This document shows, piece by piece, positions 18,345-28,300 of a stretch of 56,720 bases of DNA. This DNA is from Pseudofulvimonas gallinarii (GTDB lineage Bacteria > Pseudomonadota > Gammaproteobacteria > Xanthomonadales > UBA2363). Position numbers and translations under genes: made by a program. The notes beneath the pieces were generated by a model, which did no database searches, was not told where the DNA came from, and saw only the letters and a list, made by a program, of their open reading frames with translations. Location of the stretch: the NCBI RefSeq assembly GCF_004343305.1, contig NZ_SMAF01000019.1, positions 1 to 56,720 of the forward strand, in the 5' to 3' direction. Position 1 is the stretch's first letter; every line of letters starts with the position of its first letter.

Positions 18345-18383
18345 GATGTCCGCTCCGTGCATGCCGATGTCCGATCCCTGCAT
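18345..18383 (+). promoter_or_regulatory. Tandem direct-repeat operator candidate upstream of the beta-helix operon
   Basis: gatgtccgctccgtgcat (18345-18362) and gatgtccgatccctgcat (18366-18383) agree at 16 of 18 positions and are 21 bases apart. The first copy is identical to the half-site at 13395. The second ends 84 bases before the ATG at 18467, against 85 for the sulfatase. A weaker partial match (atccga...cat) begins near 18325. The matching sequence, spacing and distance point to one shared regulator. Confidence 0.62.
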
Positions 18384-18466
18384 TTCCCGCCAAGTCCCAA
18401 CCGGCCACTCTGTCGCGCATCCGCGGACCCAATCAACTGCCGTCTGCCAGAACTCCAAGGATCACC

Positions 18467-21400
18467 ATGGTCGCTCGCCCTTCCATCAGCACGGTATCGC
18501 CCGTAACCCCGCACCGCGCTTTTCCCTTGCTGGGGTTCGCACTCCTCCTGACTGTTATCTGTCCAGCCGCCCAGGCCGCCACGTTCGAAGTGGTCAACGC
18601 CAACGACTCGGGGACCGGCAGCCTTCGCGCGGCGATGACGTCCGCGCTGGCCCAACCGGGCGACCACACCATCACGTTCAGCGCGTCCGTGAATGGTCAG
18701 CCGATAGTGCTGGACTCGCCATTGCCGCCGATGGCTTCCAACGTCACGCTTCGAATCCACGGCAATGGCGTCCAGGACACCATTATCGATGGCAACCAGC
18801 AATACAGGCCTTTTAAAGCGGAGTGGGCCAACAACCTGCAACTCCATTTGCGTGACCTGACCGTGCGAAATGGCTTTGCCGACCAGCTGGAAGGCGGCGC
18901 GGGCTATTTCATCGGCGCTACCAACAGCAAAATTTTCGTGCAGGACGTGGAATTTGTCGACAACCAGGCCACCTACGGCGGCGGCGCGATCCACGCTCAG
19001 GTGCCGATCCAGCTCACCCGGGTCACCTTCACTGGCAATCGATCCTATACACACGGCGCCGCGATGTATCTAGAAGCCGATGACACCTCGCTGCGCGATG
19101 TCACGATTGCCGGGAACCATGCGCAGGTTTCCGTCGTGCGCCTGAGCGGCCCATACGCATACACATTCACCAACGTGACCATTGCCCGCAACCAGACGAG
19201 TTCGGTCACAGTGCACGTCCGCAATGACGCCCAGCTTGCGCTGATCAATTCGCTGATTGACGCAGAGGACGAAGTCCGGCCCGTAATGCTGCTGGTTGAA
19301 GCGGGCTCATCGATTTCCCAGCCGGCCTCCAGGAACAACCTCATCACCTGGCCTGGAGCCGGTGGACTGGTCGATGGCAGCAACGGAAACATCATCCGGG
19401 AGATCGACGCTCTCGTAGGGCCATTGGGCATGTACGGCGGGAAAACGCGGACCCTCCCGCTGCTGCCCGGCAGCCCCGCGATCGACGCAGGCCCAAGCTC
19501 TGGCGCTGGATCCACCGATCAGCGTGGCGTGACGCGCGTCGGCGCGCCGGACATTGGCGCCTTCGAATCCCGTGGTTTCTCGCTTGCCGCCGTCAGCGGG
19601 GGAGGACAGGCAGCACCGGTATCCAGCACCTTCCCGAATCCTCTGGTCGTGGGCGTCACCGCCACTCATGCCACGGAGCCTGTGGAGGGAGGGAAGGTGG
19701 CATTCAGCGCGCCCACCGCTGGCGCATCAGCCACTTTCGGGAATAGTGTCGCGGTCATCGACAGCGACGGTCGGGCCCAGACCACCGCAACCGCCAACGG
19801 TGTCGTCGGCGGGCCCTACCACGCCACGGCAACACTGGGCGATGTCCCGGCCATCAACTTCCAGCTCACCAACCTCACCGGGGTTTGCGGCGCCTTCGCC
19901 TTCCCCTACACGCTGAGCGCCAGTGACAACGCCGAGCGGGTTGCGGAACTGCGCCAGGCCATCGAATGCGCCAACGGCAACGGCATGGCCGACGAGATCG
20001 ATCTGGGCGGTCACACACTGACCTTCAGCGACGGACCGTACCTGTCCGCCAACGGCGCCAATGCCCTTCCGGTCGTCACCTCGGCGCTGGTGCTGCGTAA
20101 CGGCACCCTGCGTCGCGCTGCCCCGACCAGTTTTCGCCTGCTGGAAATCGACGCCTCCGAGGAGACGCGACTGGAAGACCTCACCCTGCGCGGTGGCAAT
20201 TCGATCAGGGAAGGTGGCGGGCTGCGTGTGGCCGGCGCCACGTCCACGTTGCGCAACGTGGTGTTCGACGGCAACCGGTCGTCCATCCACGGCGGTGCGA
20301 TCTACAGCGAGGCGTCGATGCTGGTCATCGGCGGCGCCCGCTTCAGCGACAACCGCGCACCGGACGGCGCCGTGATTTCGCATGACAACTTCGTGCTCGC
20401 GATGAACCTGCGTGTCCAGGAGCATGACGACGTCATCAGCCGGTCTCTGTTCCATGGCAGCCAGATTCTCGCCCTGATCAACACGCTGGTCGCCGGCAAC
20501 AACCTGGCGGCGACGGACAGCAGCCTGTTCGACTACACCTTCCGGCCGGAGCTGCGCGGCGTCACCATCGCCGACAACCGGATGACCGGAATGATGGTGC
20601 ACTCGCCTGACGCCGGCGCCATCGGCCACAACATCATCATCTGGGACAACGAGTTCGCCGGACTCGGCCACATCGGCGTGCAGTTCGCGATCGTGCAGGG
20701 CGCGCCCCCGGGCATCGAGCATGTCAGCGGACTGCCGCCAGGCTTCGTGGATCCGCCGCACGACTACCGGCTGGCCGCTGGCAGCCCGGCCATCGATGCC
20801 GGCGACCGTGGCTACAGCTGGTTCGACATACTGGATCTCGACGACAACGGCGTGCTTGATGAGTACCTGCCCGATCTCGACGTCAACCCCCGCCTCGTCG
20901 ACGACGCCAACGTCGCGGACACTGGCGAAGGTCCCGCGCCGCACATCGACCTGGGCGCGTATGAGCGGCAGGCCGATTCCGGACCCCGCGGCATCACCGT
21001 GGCCGGCGCCGACGGCCTGCAGACCAGCGAGAACGGCGGCACCGCGACGTTCAGCATCGTCCTCGACCGCTACCCGTCGGCGCCGGTGACCATCGCGCTG
21101 TCCAGCAGCGACACCAGCGAAGGGGTCGTGGCACCGGCAACGCTGGTGTTCACGCAGGCGGACTGGAACCGGCCTCACGTGGTCACGGTGATGGGCGTGC
21201 CTGACGGCGTCGTCGATGGTGACCAGACCTTCCAGGTCGAATTCGAGCCGGCGGCGAGCGCCGATCCCGGCTATGACGGCCTCACGCTGGCGAGCGTCAC
21301 GGTCACCAACATCGACACCGACGCGGTCGCGCCCTCGCTGGCCCTGGGCGGGACCGTGATCGGCCTGGCCGGCAGTGGTCTGGTCCTCGACCTGAACGAC

Positions 21401-22582
21401 GGCGACGAACTGCTGCCGATCGCTGCCGATGGCAGCTTCGTCTTCGCGACGCCGCTGTCGACGGGCGACGACTACGTTGTGGCGGTGCAAGCGCAGCCGT
21501 CGCAGCCGGCCCAGTCCTGCGTCGTCATCAATGGCAGCGGCACCATGGGCGGTGTCCCGGTCGGCAACGTGGTGGTGAACTGCGGCTCCGCCGTGACCCA
21601 TTCGATCGGTGGCAGTGTCTCCGGCCTCACCGGCACCGGCCTGACCCTGCAATTGAACGGGGGTCCGACGCAGCTCGTGGCCGCGAACGGCCCTTACGCG
21701 TTCGGCCCGCGCCTGGCCGACGGTGCCAGCTACGTCGTCAGCATCTCGGAACAGCCGACCGGCCAGTGGTGCCTATTGTCGAATGCCACCGGCACTGTGG
21801 CCGGCAGCGACGTGGACAACGTCGATGTCGCCTGCACGACCGCCCAGGCGCAGCTGCAGCTGCAGATCGACGACGGCCACGCGTACACCCGCTACGGGCA
21901 GGTCCGCGACTATCTCGTGACGGTGTCGAACAGCGGCAACGCCGTCGCAAGCGGCGTGCAGGTCATTGGCACCTTCAGCCCCGCCTTCGATGTCGCCCAC
22001 GTCACCTGGTCCTGCCTGCCCGGCAGCGGCAGCCCATGCAGCGGCGGCGCCCATGGCCAGGCCGACGTGCCGGTGGGCGGCAGCGTGACCTGGATCGTCA
22101 GTGCGCCGATCCTGTTCCGCAGCACGGAATCCGAGGCCACGTTCACTGTCACCGCCGACGGGCTGGCAGACGCCGACACCAACACGCTGGTGATCCTGCG
22201 CGACGGTTTCAACGAGCCCTACGGTGATGGCGCCAGCGGCGCCGGCGAAGCGCAACCGCTGGCAGCGGACGAGATCGTGCTGCTGGACTGGAGCGGGAAC
22301 CAGCCTGGCGAGCTCGCCACACTGGGCCGCTTTGCCGCCGAAGGGGCCACCGTCGAAGTGCAGCGCCTGCACTGGCGGGGCACCTGGCTGGTGCGCCTGC
22401 TGGCCACCGATGCGGCCGGCCAGGAACGCAGCACGCCGTTTGTCGTCGTGGACAGCGGTGCCAGCCTTGGCCTGGCGCGTGTCGGCGACGCCCATGACAC
22501 AGGGATCGAGTGGCTGCTGGAAGGGGCCACGCAGCCGCTCTCCCTGTCCCTTGCCGACAACGTCGAGGACACCGGCCGATGA
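18467..22582 (+). CDS. Giant secreted beta-helix protein with two choice-of-anchor Q regions
   Basis: 1371 residues. A long n-region, hydrophobic core and AQAA cleavage site form the signal peptide; AAGGA precedes the ATG. The N-terminal half is a parallel beta-helix (repeated 'L.DVTI.GN', 'VEFVDNQATYGGGAIH') closing with the choice-of-anchor Q signature LLPGSPAIDAG...DIGAFE. A second beta-helix closes with AGSPAIDAG...HIDLGAYE. Then come a Calx-beta-like segment (SENGGTATFSIVLDRYPSAP), two 'GG.V.GL.GSGL.L.L..G' repeats ending in V-N-C, and a DUF11-like domain with LVILRDGFNEPYGDG. About 120 further residues follow that the paralogue downstream lacks. The stop overlaps the next start (ATGA). 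Function unknown; likely an adhesin or polysaccharide-binding surface protein. Confidence 0.85.
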   Translation: MVARPSISTVSPVTPHRAFPLLGFALLLTVICPAAQAATFEVVNANDSGTGSLRAAMTSALAQPGDHTITFSASVNGQPIVLDSPLPPMASNVTLRIHGNGVQDTIIDGNQQYRPFKAEWANNLQLHLRDLTVRNGFADQLEGGAGYFIGATNSKIFVQDVEFVDNQATYGGGAIHAQVPIQLTRVTFTGNRSYTHGAAMYLEADDTSLRDVTIAGNHAQVSVVRLSGPYAYTFTNVTIARNQTSSVTVHVRNDAQLALINSLIDAEDEVRPVMLLVEAGSSISQPASRNNLITWPGAGGLVDGSNGNIIREIDALVGPLGMYGGKTRTLPLLPGSPAIDAGPSSGAGSTDQRGVTRVGAPDIGAFESRGFSLAAVSGGGQAAPVSSTFPNPLVVGVTATHATEPVEGGKVAFSAPTAGASATFGNSVAVIDSDGRAQTTATANGVVGGPYHATATLGDVPAINFQLTNLTGVCGAFAFPYTLSASDNAERVAELRQAIECANGNGMADEIDLGGHTLTFSDGPYLSANGANALPVVTSALVLRNGTLRRAAPTSFRLLEIDASEETRLEDLTLRGGNSIREGGGLRVAGATSTLRNVVFDGNRSSIHGGAIYSEASMLVIGGARFSDNRAPDGAVISHDNFVLAMNLRVQEHDDVISRSLFHGSQILALINTLVAGNNLAATDSSLFDYTFRPELRGVTIADNRMTGMMVHSPDAGAIGHNIIIWDNEFAGLGHIGVQFAIVQGAPPGIEHVSGLPPGFVDPPHDYRLAAGSPAIDAGDRGYSWFDILDLDDNGVLDEYLPDLDVNPRLVDDANVADTGEGPAPHIDLGAYERQADSGPRGITVAGADGLQTSENGGTATFSIVLDRYPSAPVTIALSSSDTSEGVVAPATLVFTQADWNRPHVVTVMGVPDGVVDGDQTFQVEFEPAASADPGYDGLTLASVTVTNIDTDAVAPSLALGGTVIGLAGSGLVLDLNDGDELLPIAADGSFVFATPLSTGDDYVVAVQAQPSQPAQSCVVINGSGTMGGVPVGNVVVNCGSAVTHSIGGSVSGLTGTGLTLQLNGGPTQLVAANGPYAFGPRLADGASYVVSISEQPTGQWCLLSNATGTVAGSDVDNVDVACTTAQAQLQLQIDDGHAYTRYGQVRDYLVTVSNSGNAVASGVQVIGTFSPAFDVAHVTWSCLPGSGSPCSGGAHGQADVPVGGSVTWIVSAPILFRSTESEATFTVTADGLADADTNTLVILRDGFNEPYGDGASGAGEAQPLAADEIVLLDWSGNQPGELATLGRFAAEGATVEVQRLHWRGTWLVRLLATDAAGQERSTPFVVVDSGASLGLARVGDAHDTGIEWLLEGATQPLSLSLADNVEDTGR

Positions 22583-25167
22583 ACACTGCAACCGGAACGA
22601 ACGCAACCATGGCCCTGTCCATGCCATCGAGGCCGCGGCGGTTCCTTGCGCTGTCCGCCCTGCTCATGGGCTTCGCCAGCCCCGTCCTGCATGCCGGCAA
22701 CGACGTCTGTCGCGTCGCCACGGATGGCGCCGCCGGCCATGATGGCGCCAGCTGGGCGCAGGCGAAAACCCTGCACGACGCACTGGCGACGCCCACCTGT
22801 GGCGAGCTGTGGATCAAGGCCGGCGTCTATACGCCGACCACCGGCAGCGATCGGAACGCAAGGTTCAATGTGCGCGGCGGTACCGCGCTCTACGGCGGCT
22901 TCGACGGCACGGAGACGGATCGCGGGCAGCGCGATCCGGCAATCCACCGCACCGTGCTGTCCGGCGACATCGGTGGCGACGACATCGTCGACGAACATGG
23001 CATCACCCGGGATGCCTCCGACATCGTCGGCCTCAACAGCCACAACGTGGTGTGGATCGAGACGGCGGGCGACCTGCCGGTGCGGTTCGACAGCCTGACC
23101 ATCACCGCCGGCATGGCCAACGTCACCGAGCCGGTAGGGGCCCCGGCGGACGTTCGTTGCAGTGCAAGCGCCTTTGCCGATTGTGCGGGCGATCTGCTGC
23201 GGCCCCAGGGCGAGGAATCGATGCTGGGCGGCGGTGGCATCCACTGCACGGCCTGGCCGCCGGGCGAGGTTTGCGCCATTCAGCTGGACAGGGCCGTGCT
23301 GCGTGGCAACGTCGCCAATCAGTCCGGCGCCATGGTCTGCTACGCAAGCGACGGCGGCCACTGCCAGGTCGATATCGAAGCGAGCAGTTTTGTCGGCAAC
23401 GCGGCCCACAGCTGGGGCGGCGCGCTGGTGGTGGTGGCCAACACCGAATTCTCTTCCGCTTCCCTGGATGTGCGTACATCGACGTGGGCAGGCAACCGCG
23501 CCCAGCTCGGCGGCGCGATCGTGTTTGCGCCGTCTGGCACCGGCACCGAACACCTCGACCTGCGGCAATCCACGATCGTCGGGAGCCGGACGCCGGAGGC
23601 CGCTGCCGCGCTGATGCTTTTCGGCGCCGCTTCCGTCGGCATCGATGGCCTGTTCGCGTGGGACAACGGCGAGGACGCCTTCATGTTCGCTTTCGACACG
23701 GGCGCGATCGTGAGTCGCAGCCTGCTGCAGTACGGCTGCCCGCTTTACGTCAATTGCGGTTCGATGGTGTGGGGCGACCCGGGCCTGCTCCCGCTGCATG
23801 AAACGGGTGCGACGCCCCATGTCCCGGTGGCGGCGCACAGCGCCGTGGTCGACGCCATGGACTGTTCCGGATCGCCCGCGACGGACCAGCGTGGCGTGGC
23901 GCGGCCCCAGGGTTCGCGTTGCGACGTCGGCGCCTTCGAGCTGCGCCAGGCCAGGGTCGGTGTCGAGGCGACCGGCGGCGGCGCGGTGACGGCCGTGATC
24001 GTCCCCGCCCCGATGTCCGGCGCGATCCTGCAGTGCCGCCAGGATTCAGGCGACTGCCAGGCGCACTACGATCTGGAAACGTCGTCGCCGGAGCTGCGCC
24101 TGCTGCTCGTTCCCGATGCCGGCCAGCGCCTGGCGTCGGTTGCCGGTTGTGGCGGCCACCTCGCCGGCCAGGTCTGGGTGATCGACGCACTGGATGGCGA
24201 CTGCACCGTGACGGTGGACTTCGCCGAGCCGACCCATTCGGTCGCGGGCACCGTCACCGGATTGCTGGGCAGCGGCCTGTCGCTGTCGCTCGGCGGCGGC
24301 GAGCCACTGTCCATCGGCAACAACGGACCCTTCGCATTCAAGGATCTCCTGCCATCGGGCGCGGCGTACTCGATTGCCATCGTCACCCAGCCCGCGCAGC
24401 CGAGCCAGACCTGCGTGGTGTTCAACGGCAGTGGCGTGATCGACGGCCATGACGTCGACAATGTCGTCGTGCATTGCGGCCCGGTGAACACCTACACCGT
24501 GGGCGGCACGCTGTCCGGCCTGGCCATGGGCGGGAGTGTGGGCGTGTCCCTCAACGGCGGCCCGGCGCTGACGCTGGCCGCCAACGGCGCCTACGTGTTC
24601 CCGCAGATCTTCGGCAGCGGCGAAGGCTACAGCGTCGACGTGGTCCAGCAGCCCGATGGCCAGTACTGCGCCTTCGACCGTGACAGCGGCGTGGTCGGGA
24701 ATGCCCCGGTCACCGACCTGGACATCAGTTGCGTCGTGGGCGGAACGCAGTTGCAGCTGACGCTCAGCGACAACGGCGACTACGCCGCCTACGGCCGTGC
24801 ACGCAGCTACCAGGTCACGCTGAGCAACGCCGGTCCGGCCACCGCCACCGACATCGCCGTCAGCGCCACCTTCGATCCGGCCTTCAATGTCGATGGCGTG
24901 CAGTGGGCCTGTGTCACCGGCGCCCCGGGCGCCAGCTGTGGCGCTTCCGGTACCGCGGGCTTCAGCGACAGGGCAACGCTGCCGGCGGGTGCCACCGCGG
25001 TCTGGATCCTGGCGGTGCCGGTGCGCTTCGACAGCCAGGCCGCCGAGGCCACGCTGGTGATCCACGCCGACGGTGCAGCGGACGTCAGTGACACCAATAC
25101 GCTGGTGCTGTTCCGCGACGGCCTCGACGTGCCCTACGGCGAGGCCGGCGACGACCTGCTCGACTGA
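22579..25167 (+). CDS. Secreted beta-helix protein, paralogue of the preceding gene
   Basis: 862 residues, starting at the ATG that overlaps the previous stop. A signal peptide (ALSALLMGFASPVLHAG) leads into a right-handed beta-helix of the choice-of-anchor Q type (WIKAGVYTPTTGSDRNARF, ALYGGFDGTETDRGQRDP, closing with TDQRGVARPQGSRCDVGAFE). Cysteine pairs are more frequent than in its partner. Two 'G.V.GL.GSGLSLSL.GGEPL' repeats and a DUF11-like domain then mirror the partner's C-terminal part. It ends LVLFRDGLDVPYGEAGDDLLD, the same position and form as LVILRDGFNEPYGDG in the partner. The two probably work together at the cell surface; the role is unknown. Confidence 0.85.
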   Translation: MNTATGTNATMALSMPSRPRRFLALSALLMGFASPVLHAGNDVCRVATDGAAGHDGASWAQAKTLHDALATPTCGELWIKAGVYTPTTGSDRNARFNVRGGTALYGGFDGTETDRGQRDPAIHRTVLSGDIGGDDIVDEHGITRDASDIVGLNSHNVVWIETAGDLPVRFDSLTITAGMANVTEPVGAPADVRCSASAFADCAGDLLRPQGEESMLGGGGIHCTAWPPGEVCAIQLDRAVLRGNVANQSGAMVCYASDGGHCQVDIEASSFVGNAAHSWGGALVVVANTEFSSASLDVRTSTWAGNRAQLGGAIVFAPSGTGTEHLDLRQSTIVGSRTPEAAAALMLFGAASVGIDGLFAWDNGEDAFMFAFDTGAIVSRSLLQYGCPLYVNCGSMVWGDPGLLPLHETGATPHVPVAAHSAVVDAMDCSGSPATDQRGVARPQGSRCDVGAFELRQARVGVEATGGGAVTAVIVPAPMSGAILQCRQDSGDCQAHYDLETSSPELRLLLVPDAGQRLASVAGCGGHLAGQVWVIDALDGDCTVTVDFAEPTHSVAGTVTGLLGSGLSLSLGGGEPLSIGNNGPFAFKDLLPSGAAYSIAIVTQPAQPSQTCVVFNGSGVIDGHDVDNVVVHCGPVNTYTVGGTLSGLAMGGSVGVSLNGGPALTLAANGAYVFPQIFGSGEGYSVDVVQQPDGQYCAFDRDSGVVGNAPVTDLDISCVVGGTQLQLTLSDNGDYAAYGRARSYQVTLSNAGPATATDIAVSATFDPAFNVDGVQWACVTGAPGASCGASGTAGFSDRATLPAGATAVWILAVPVRFDSQAAEATLVIHADGAADVSDTNTLVLFRDGLDVPYGEAGDDLLD

Positions 25168-25176
25168 TGCCGTCGT

Positions 25177-25200
25177 GACCGGCGGCGCCCGCCGCCGGTC
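25177..25200 (+). terminator. Strong hairpin after the beta-helix operon
   Basis: gaccggcggc and gccgccggtc form a perfect ten-base-pair stem around gccc, ten bases after the stop codon. There is no T run on either side, so it may stabilise the 3' end or act with Rho rather than be an intrinsic terminator. Confidence 0.45.
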
Positions 25201-25310
25201 AAGGGCGATGCGCGGTGCCGCGTGGGTACGCGGCTTCCGCGACGCCAGCTGCAAGTTTCACATTGTCGTCCTGCCATGTCGGCGACGGCTGCGGCACAAT
25301 GGCCACCATC

Positions 25311-28300
25311 ATGCCCGTCGACGGACAACCGGATTTCCGGCTCTATCATTCCAACGCGCTGGACGTGCTCGCCGGCATCCTCGCCGAGGTGCTGCGCCAG
25401 CCGCTGCCGGACGTGTCGCCGCTGCAACCGGAAACGGTGCTGATCCCGCAGGTGGCGATGCGCCGCTGGCTGCAGGCGACGCTGGCACAGCAGCACGGCA
25501 TCGTCGCCAACATCGAGTTCCTGACGCCCGGTGAATTCGTCGGCCGCGTCCTCGACGCCAACGTCCCCGGCGGCGATGACGACCTCGACACGCCGGCGCT
25601 GCACTGGCGCCTGTACGCGGCGCTGCGCGACCGGGCGCTGCTGGCGCGGCCGGCGATGGCGCAGATCGCGGCCTACCTGTCGGCATCGGCGACGGACGCA
25701 GGCGATGCGCTCAAGGGCTGGACGCTGGCCGGCGAGCTGGCATCGGTGTTCGAGAAATACCAGGCCTGGCGCCGCGACTGGCTGCTGCGCTGGGAGGATG
25801 GCGCCGATCCCGATGACCCGCAGGCGATCCTCTGGCGCGTGATCGCGGCCAGCCACAGCTATCGCGCCCGTCGCATCCAGCACTACCTCGACCGCTTCGG
25901 CGCGGACGACCGTCCGTTGCCGCAGGGCCTGCCGGCGCGGCTGTTCGCGTTCGCGACGCTCAATGTCTCGCCCGACGTGCTGCGCATCATCGCCAGCCAG
26001 GCGCGCGTCGGCACGACACACTTTTTCATGCCGACGCCGTCGCGGAACGACTGGGGTGACATGGAGGTGCTGCGACAACGGTTGCGCGAGGGCGAAGCCG
26101 ATCCGCTCGCCGACAGCGCCGGTGACAACCGCCTGCTTCGCGCATGGGGCGCGGCCGGTCGCGATTTCGTCGCGCTGCTGGGCAGCTATGAAGTCGTCCA
26201 TCCGCGCGGCGAGGTCAGCGCCTTCGTCGATCCGGACCGTCGAAGCGGCAGGACGCTGGCCGGAGACGGCCTGTCGGACAGCCTGCTGCACCGCCTGCAG
26301 GGCGACCTGTTCCATCGCCGTCCACCGCCACCGGCGGTTGCCGGTGCGGACGACCCGCGTACGCCGCTGCCGGGCGTGCGCTGGAACGATCCCAGCCTGC
26401 AGTTCCACGCCTGCCATACCCGCCTGCGCGAACTGCAGGTGCTGCACGACCAGTTGCGCGCGCTGTTCGAGGACAAGCGCTTCGATCCGCCGCTGCAGCC
26501 GCGCGAGGTCGCGGTGCTGGCGCCCGACATCGACCTGTACGTGCCGTACCTGGACGCCGTGTTCGGCGCCGGTGCCGAATCCGCGCGCATTCCCTATGCC
26601 GTCGCCGACACCAGCCCGCTGGCCGGCGAGACGCTGGCCGATGTCTTCGTGCAGCTGCTCGGCCTGCCGGTGTCGCGCTTCGGCCTCGGCGAGATCCTCG
26701 ACCTGGTGGCCAGTGCCCCGATCGCCGACGCGGCCGGGCTCGACCTGCCGGCGATCGAACGGCTGCGCGGCTGGCTGCAGGAAGCCGGTGCCCGCTGGGG
26801 ACTGGACGCGCGTCATCGCGAAGCACACGAAGCGCCCGCCGATTCCTCCTGCACCTGGCAGTTCGCGCTCGACCGCCTGATACTGGGACATGCCACCGGT
26901 ATCGACGCCGACATCAAGGCCGGCGACGGCCTGGTCGCGCCGCTGCCGCTGCTGGAAGGCAGCGCGCTCGATGGACTCGACACCCTGGTCTCACTGCTGC
27001 GCCGCCTGGTGCGTTTCCAGAACCGGATGGGGCAGGCGCAGACACCGGCGCAATGGCGCGAGCTTCTGCTTGGCATGCTCGACGACCTGCTGCCGGTGCC
27101 GCCGGGCGACGACGCCGGCCAGCGCGCCCTCAAGCGCCTGCGCACGCTGGTCGATGATTTCGCCCGCGATGCCGAACGCGCCGGCTTCGACGAGGCGGTG
27201 TCCTGCGACATCGTCAGCCACCACTTCGCATCACGGCTGTCGGATGCCGACACGCGCGCGCCGCTGCTGACCGGTGGCGTCAGCTTCGCGCGCATGGTGC
27301 CGATGCGCCTGCTGCCGTTCCGGGTCATCTGCGTGCTCGGCCTCAACGACGGCGACTACCCGCGCCGCGATCCGGCCTTCGGGCTCAACCGCCTGACCGC
27401 GGTGCGCGGCTCGCCGGCGTGGCGGCCTGGCGACCGTTCGCTGCGCGACGACGACCGCTTCCTGTTCCTGCAGCTGTTCGCTGCCGCCCAGGATGTGTTC
27501 TACGTCAGCTACCTGGGCGCCGACCCGCACGATGCGAGTACCCGCGAGCCTTCGGCACTGGTCAGCGAACTGCTCGACGAAGCCGCACGTCAGCATGCGG
27601 ATGCGCCGGCCGCCGCGAAGGCGCTGGTAGTCAGACACCCGCTGCAGCCTTTCGCACCGGCCGCCTTCGGTGCCGAGGGCGAGCCGCGACGCTTCAGCTA
27701 TCGCGGCCACTGGCATGCGGCGGCAGCCGCCCTGGCCGGCCACGCCCGTTCGCCGCTGCCGCCCTGGTTCAGCGGGGCGCCGCTGCCGATTGAGGACACG
27801 CCGGCGCGCGTGTCGCTGGATCAGCTGCGTCGCTTCCTGATGTCGCCGGCCCAGGCCTTCATCGAACAGCGCCTCGGCCTGCGCCTGCCGGAGATCGACG
27901 AAGGCGTGGAAGACCGCGAGCCGCTGCTGCCGCCGTCGCAGGGTCTAGAACGCCATGCACTGCAGCGGGCGGTGTTCGAAGGCGTCCTGCGCGGCGAGGA
28001 CGATGCGCTATTGCATGCGCGCCTGCGTGCCCGCGCGCTGTTGCCGGCGAACCGCATCGGACTTCGCGCCCTGCAGGACCTGCGTGACCAGTTGGAACCG
28101 TATGCGCGCGCATTCGCCCGCTGGCGCGATGGGAAGATGCCCGGATCATCGGGCTGGCTGGAAGTCGAAGTCGGCGGGACCGTCATCCATGGACGCCTCG
28201 ACGATGTCTATGAGCACGGCATCATGCGCCTGCGCTTGGGCAAGCGCAGCGGTCCGTCGGTGATCCGGCATGGCCTGGACTGGCTGCTCGCCAGCGCTGC

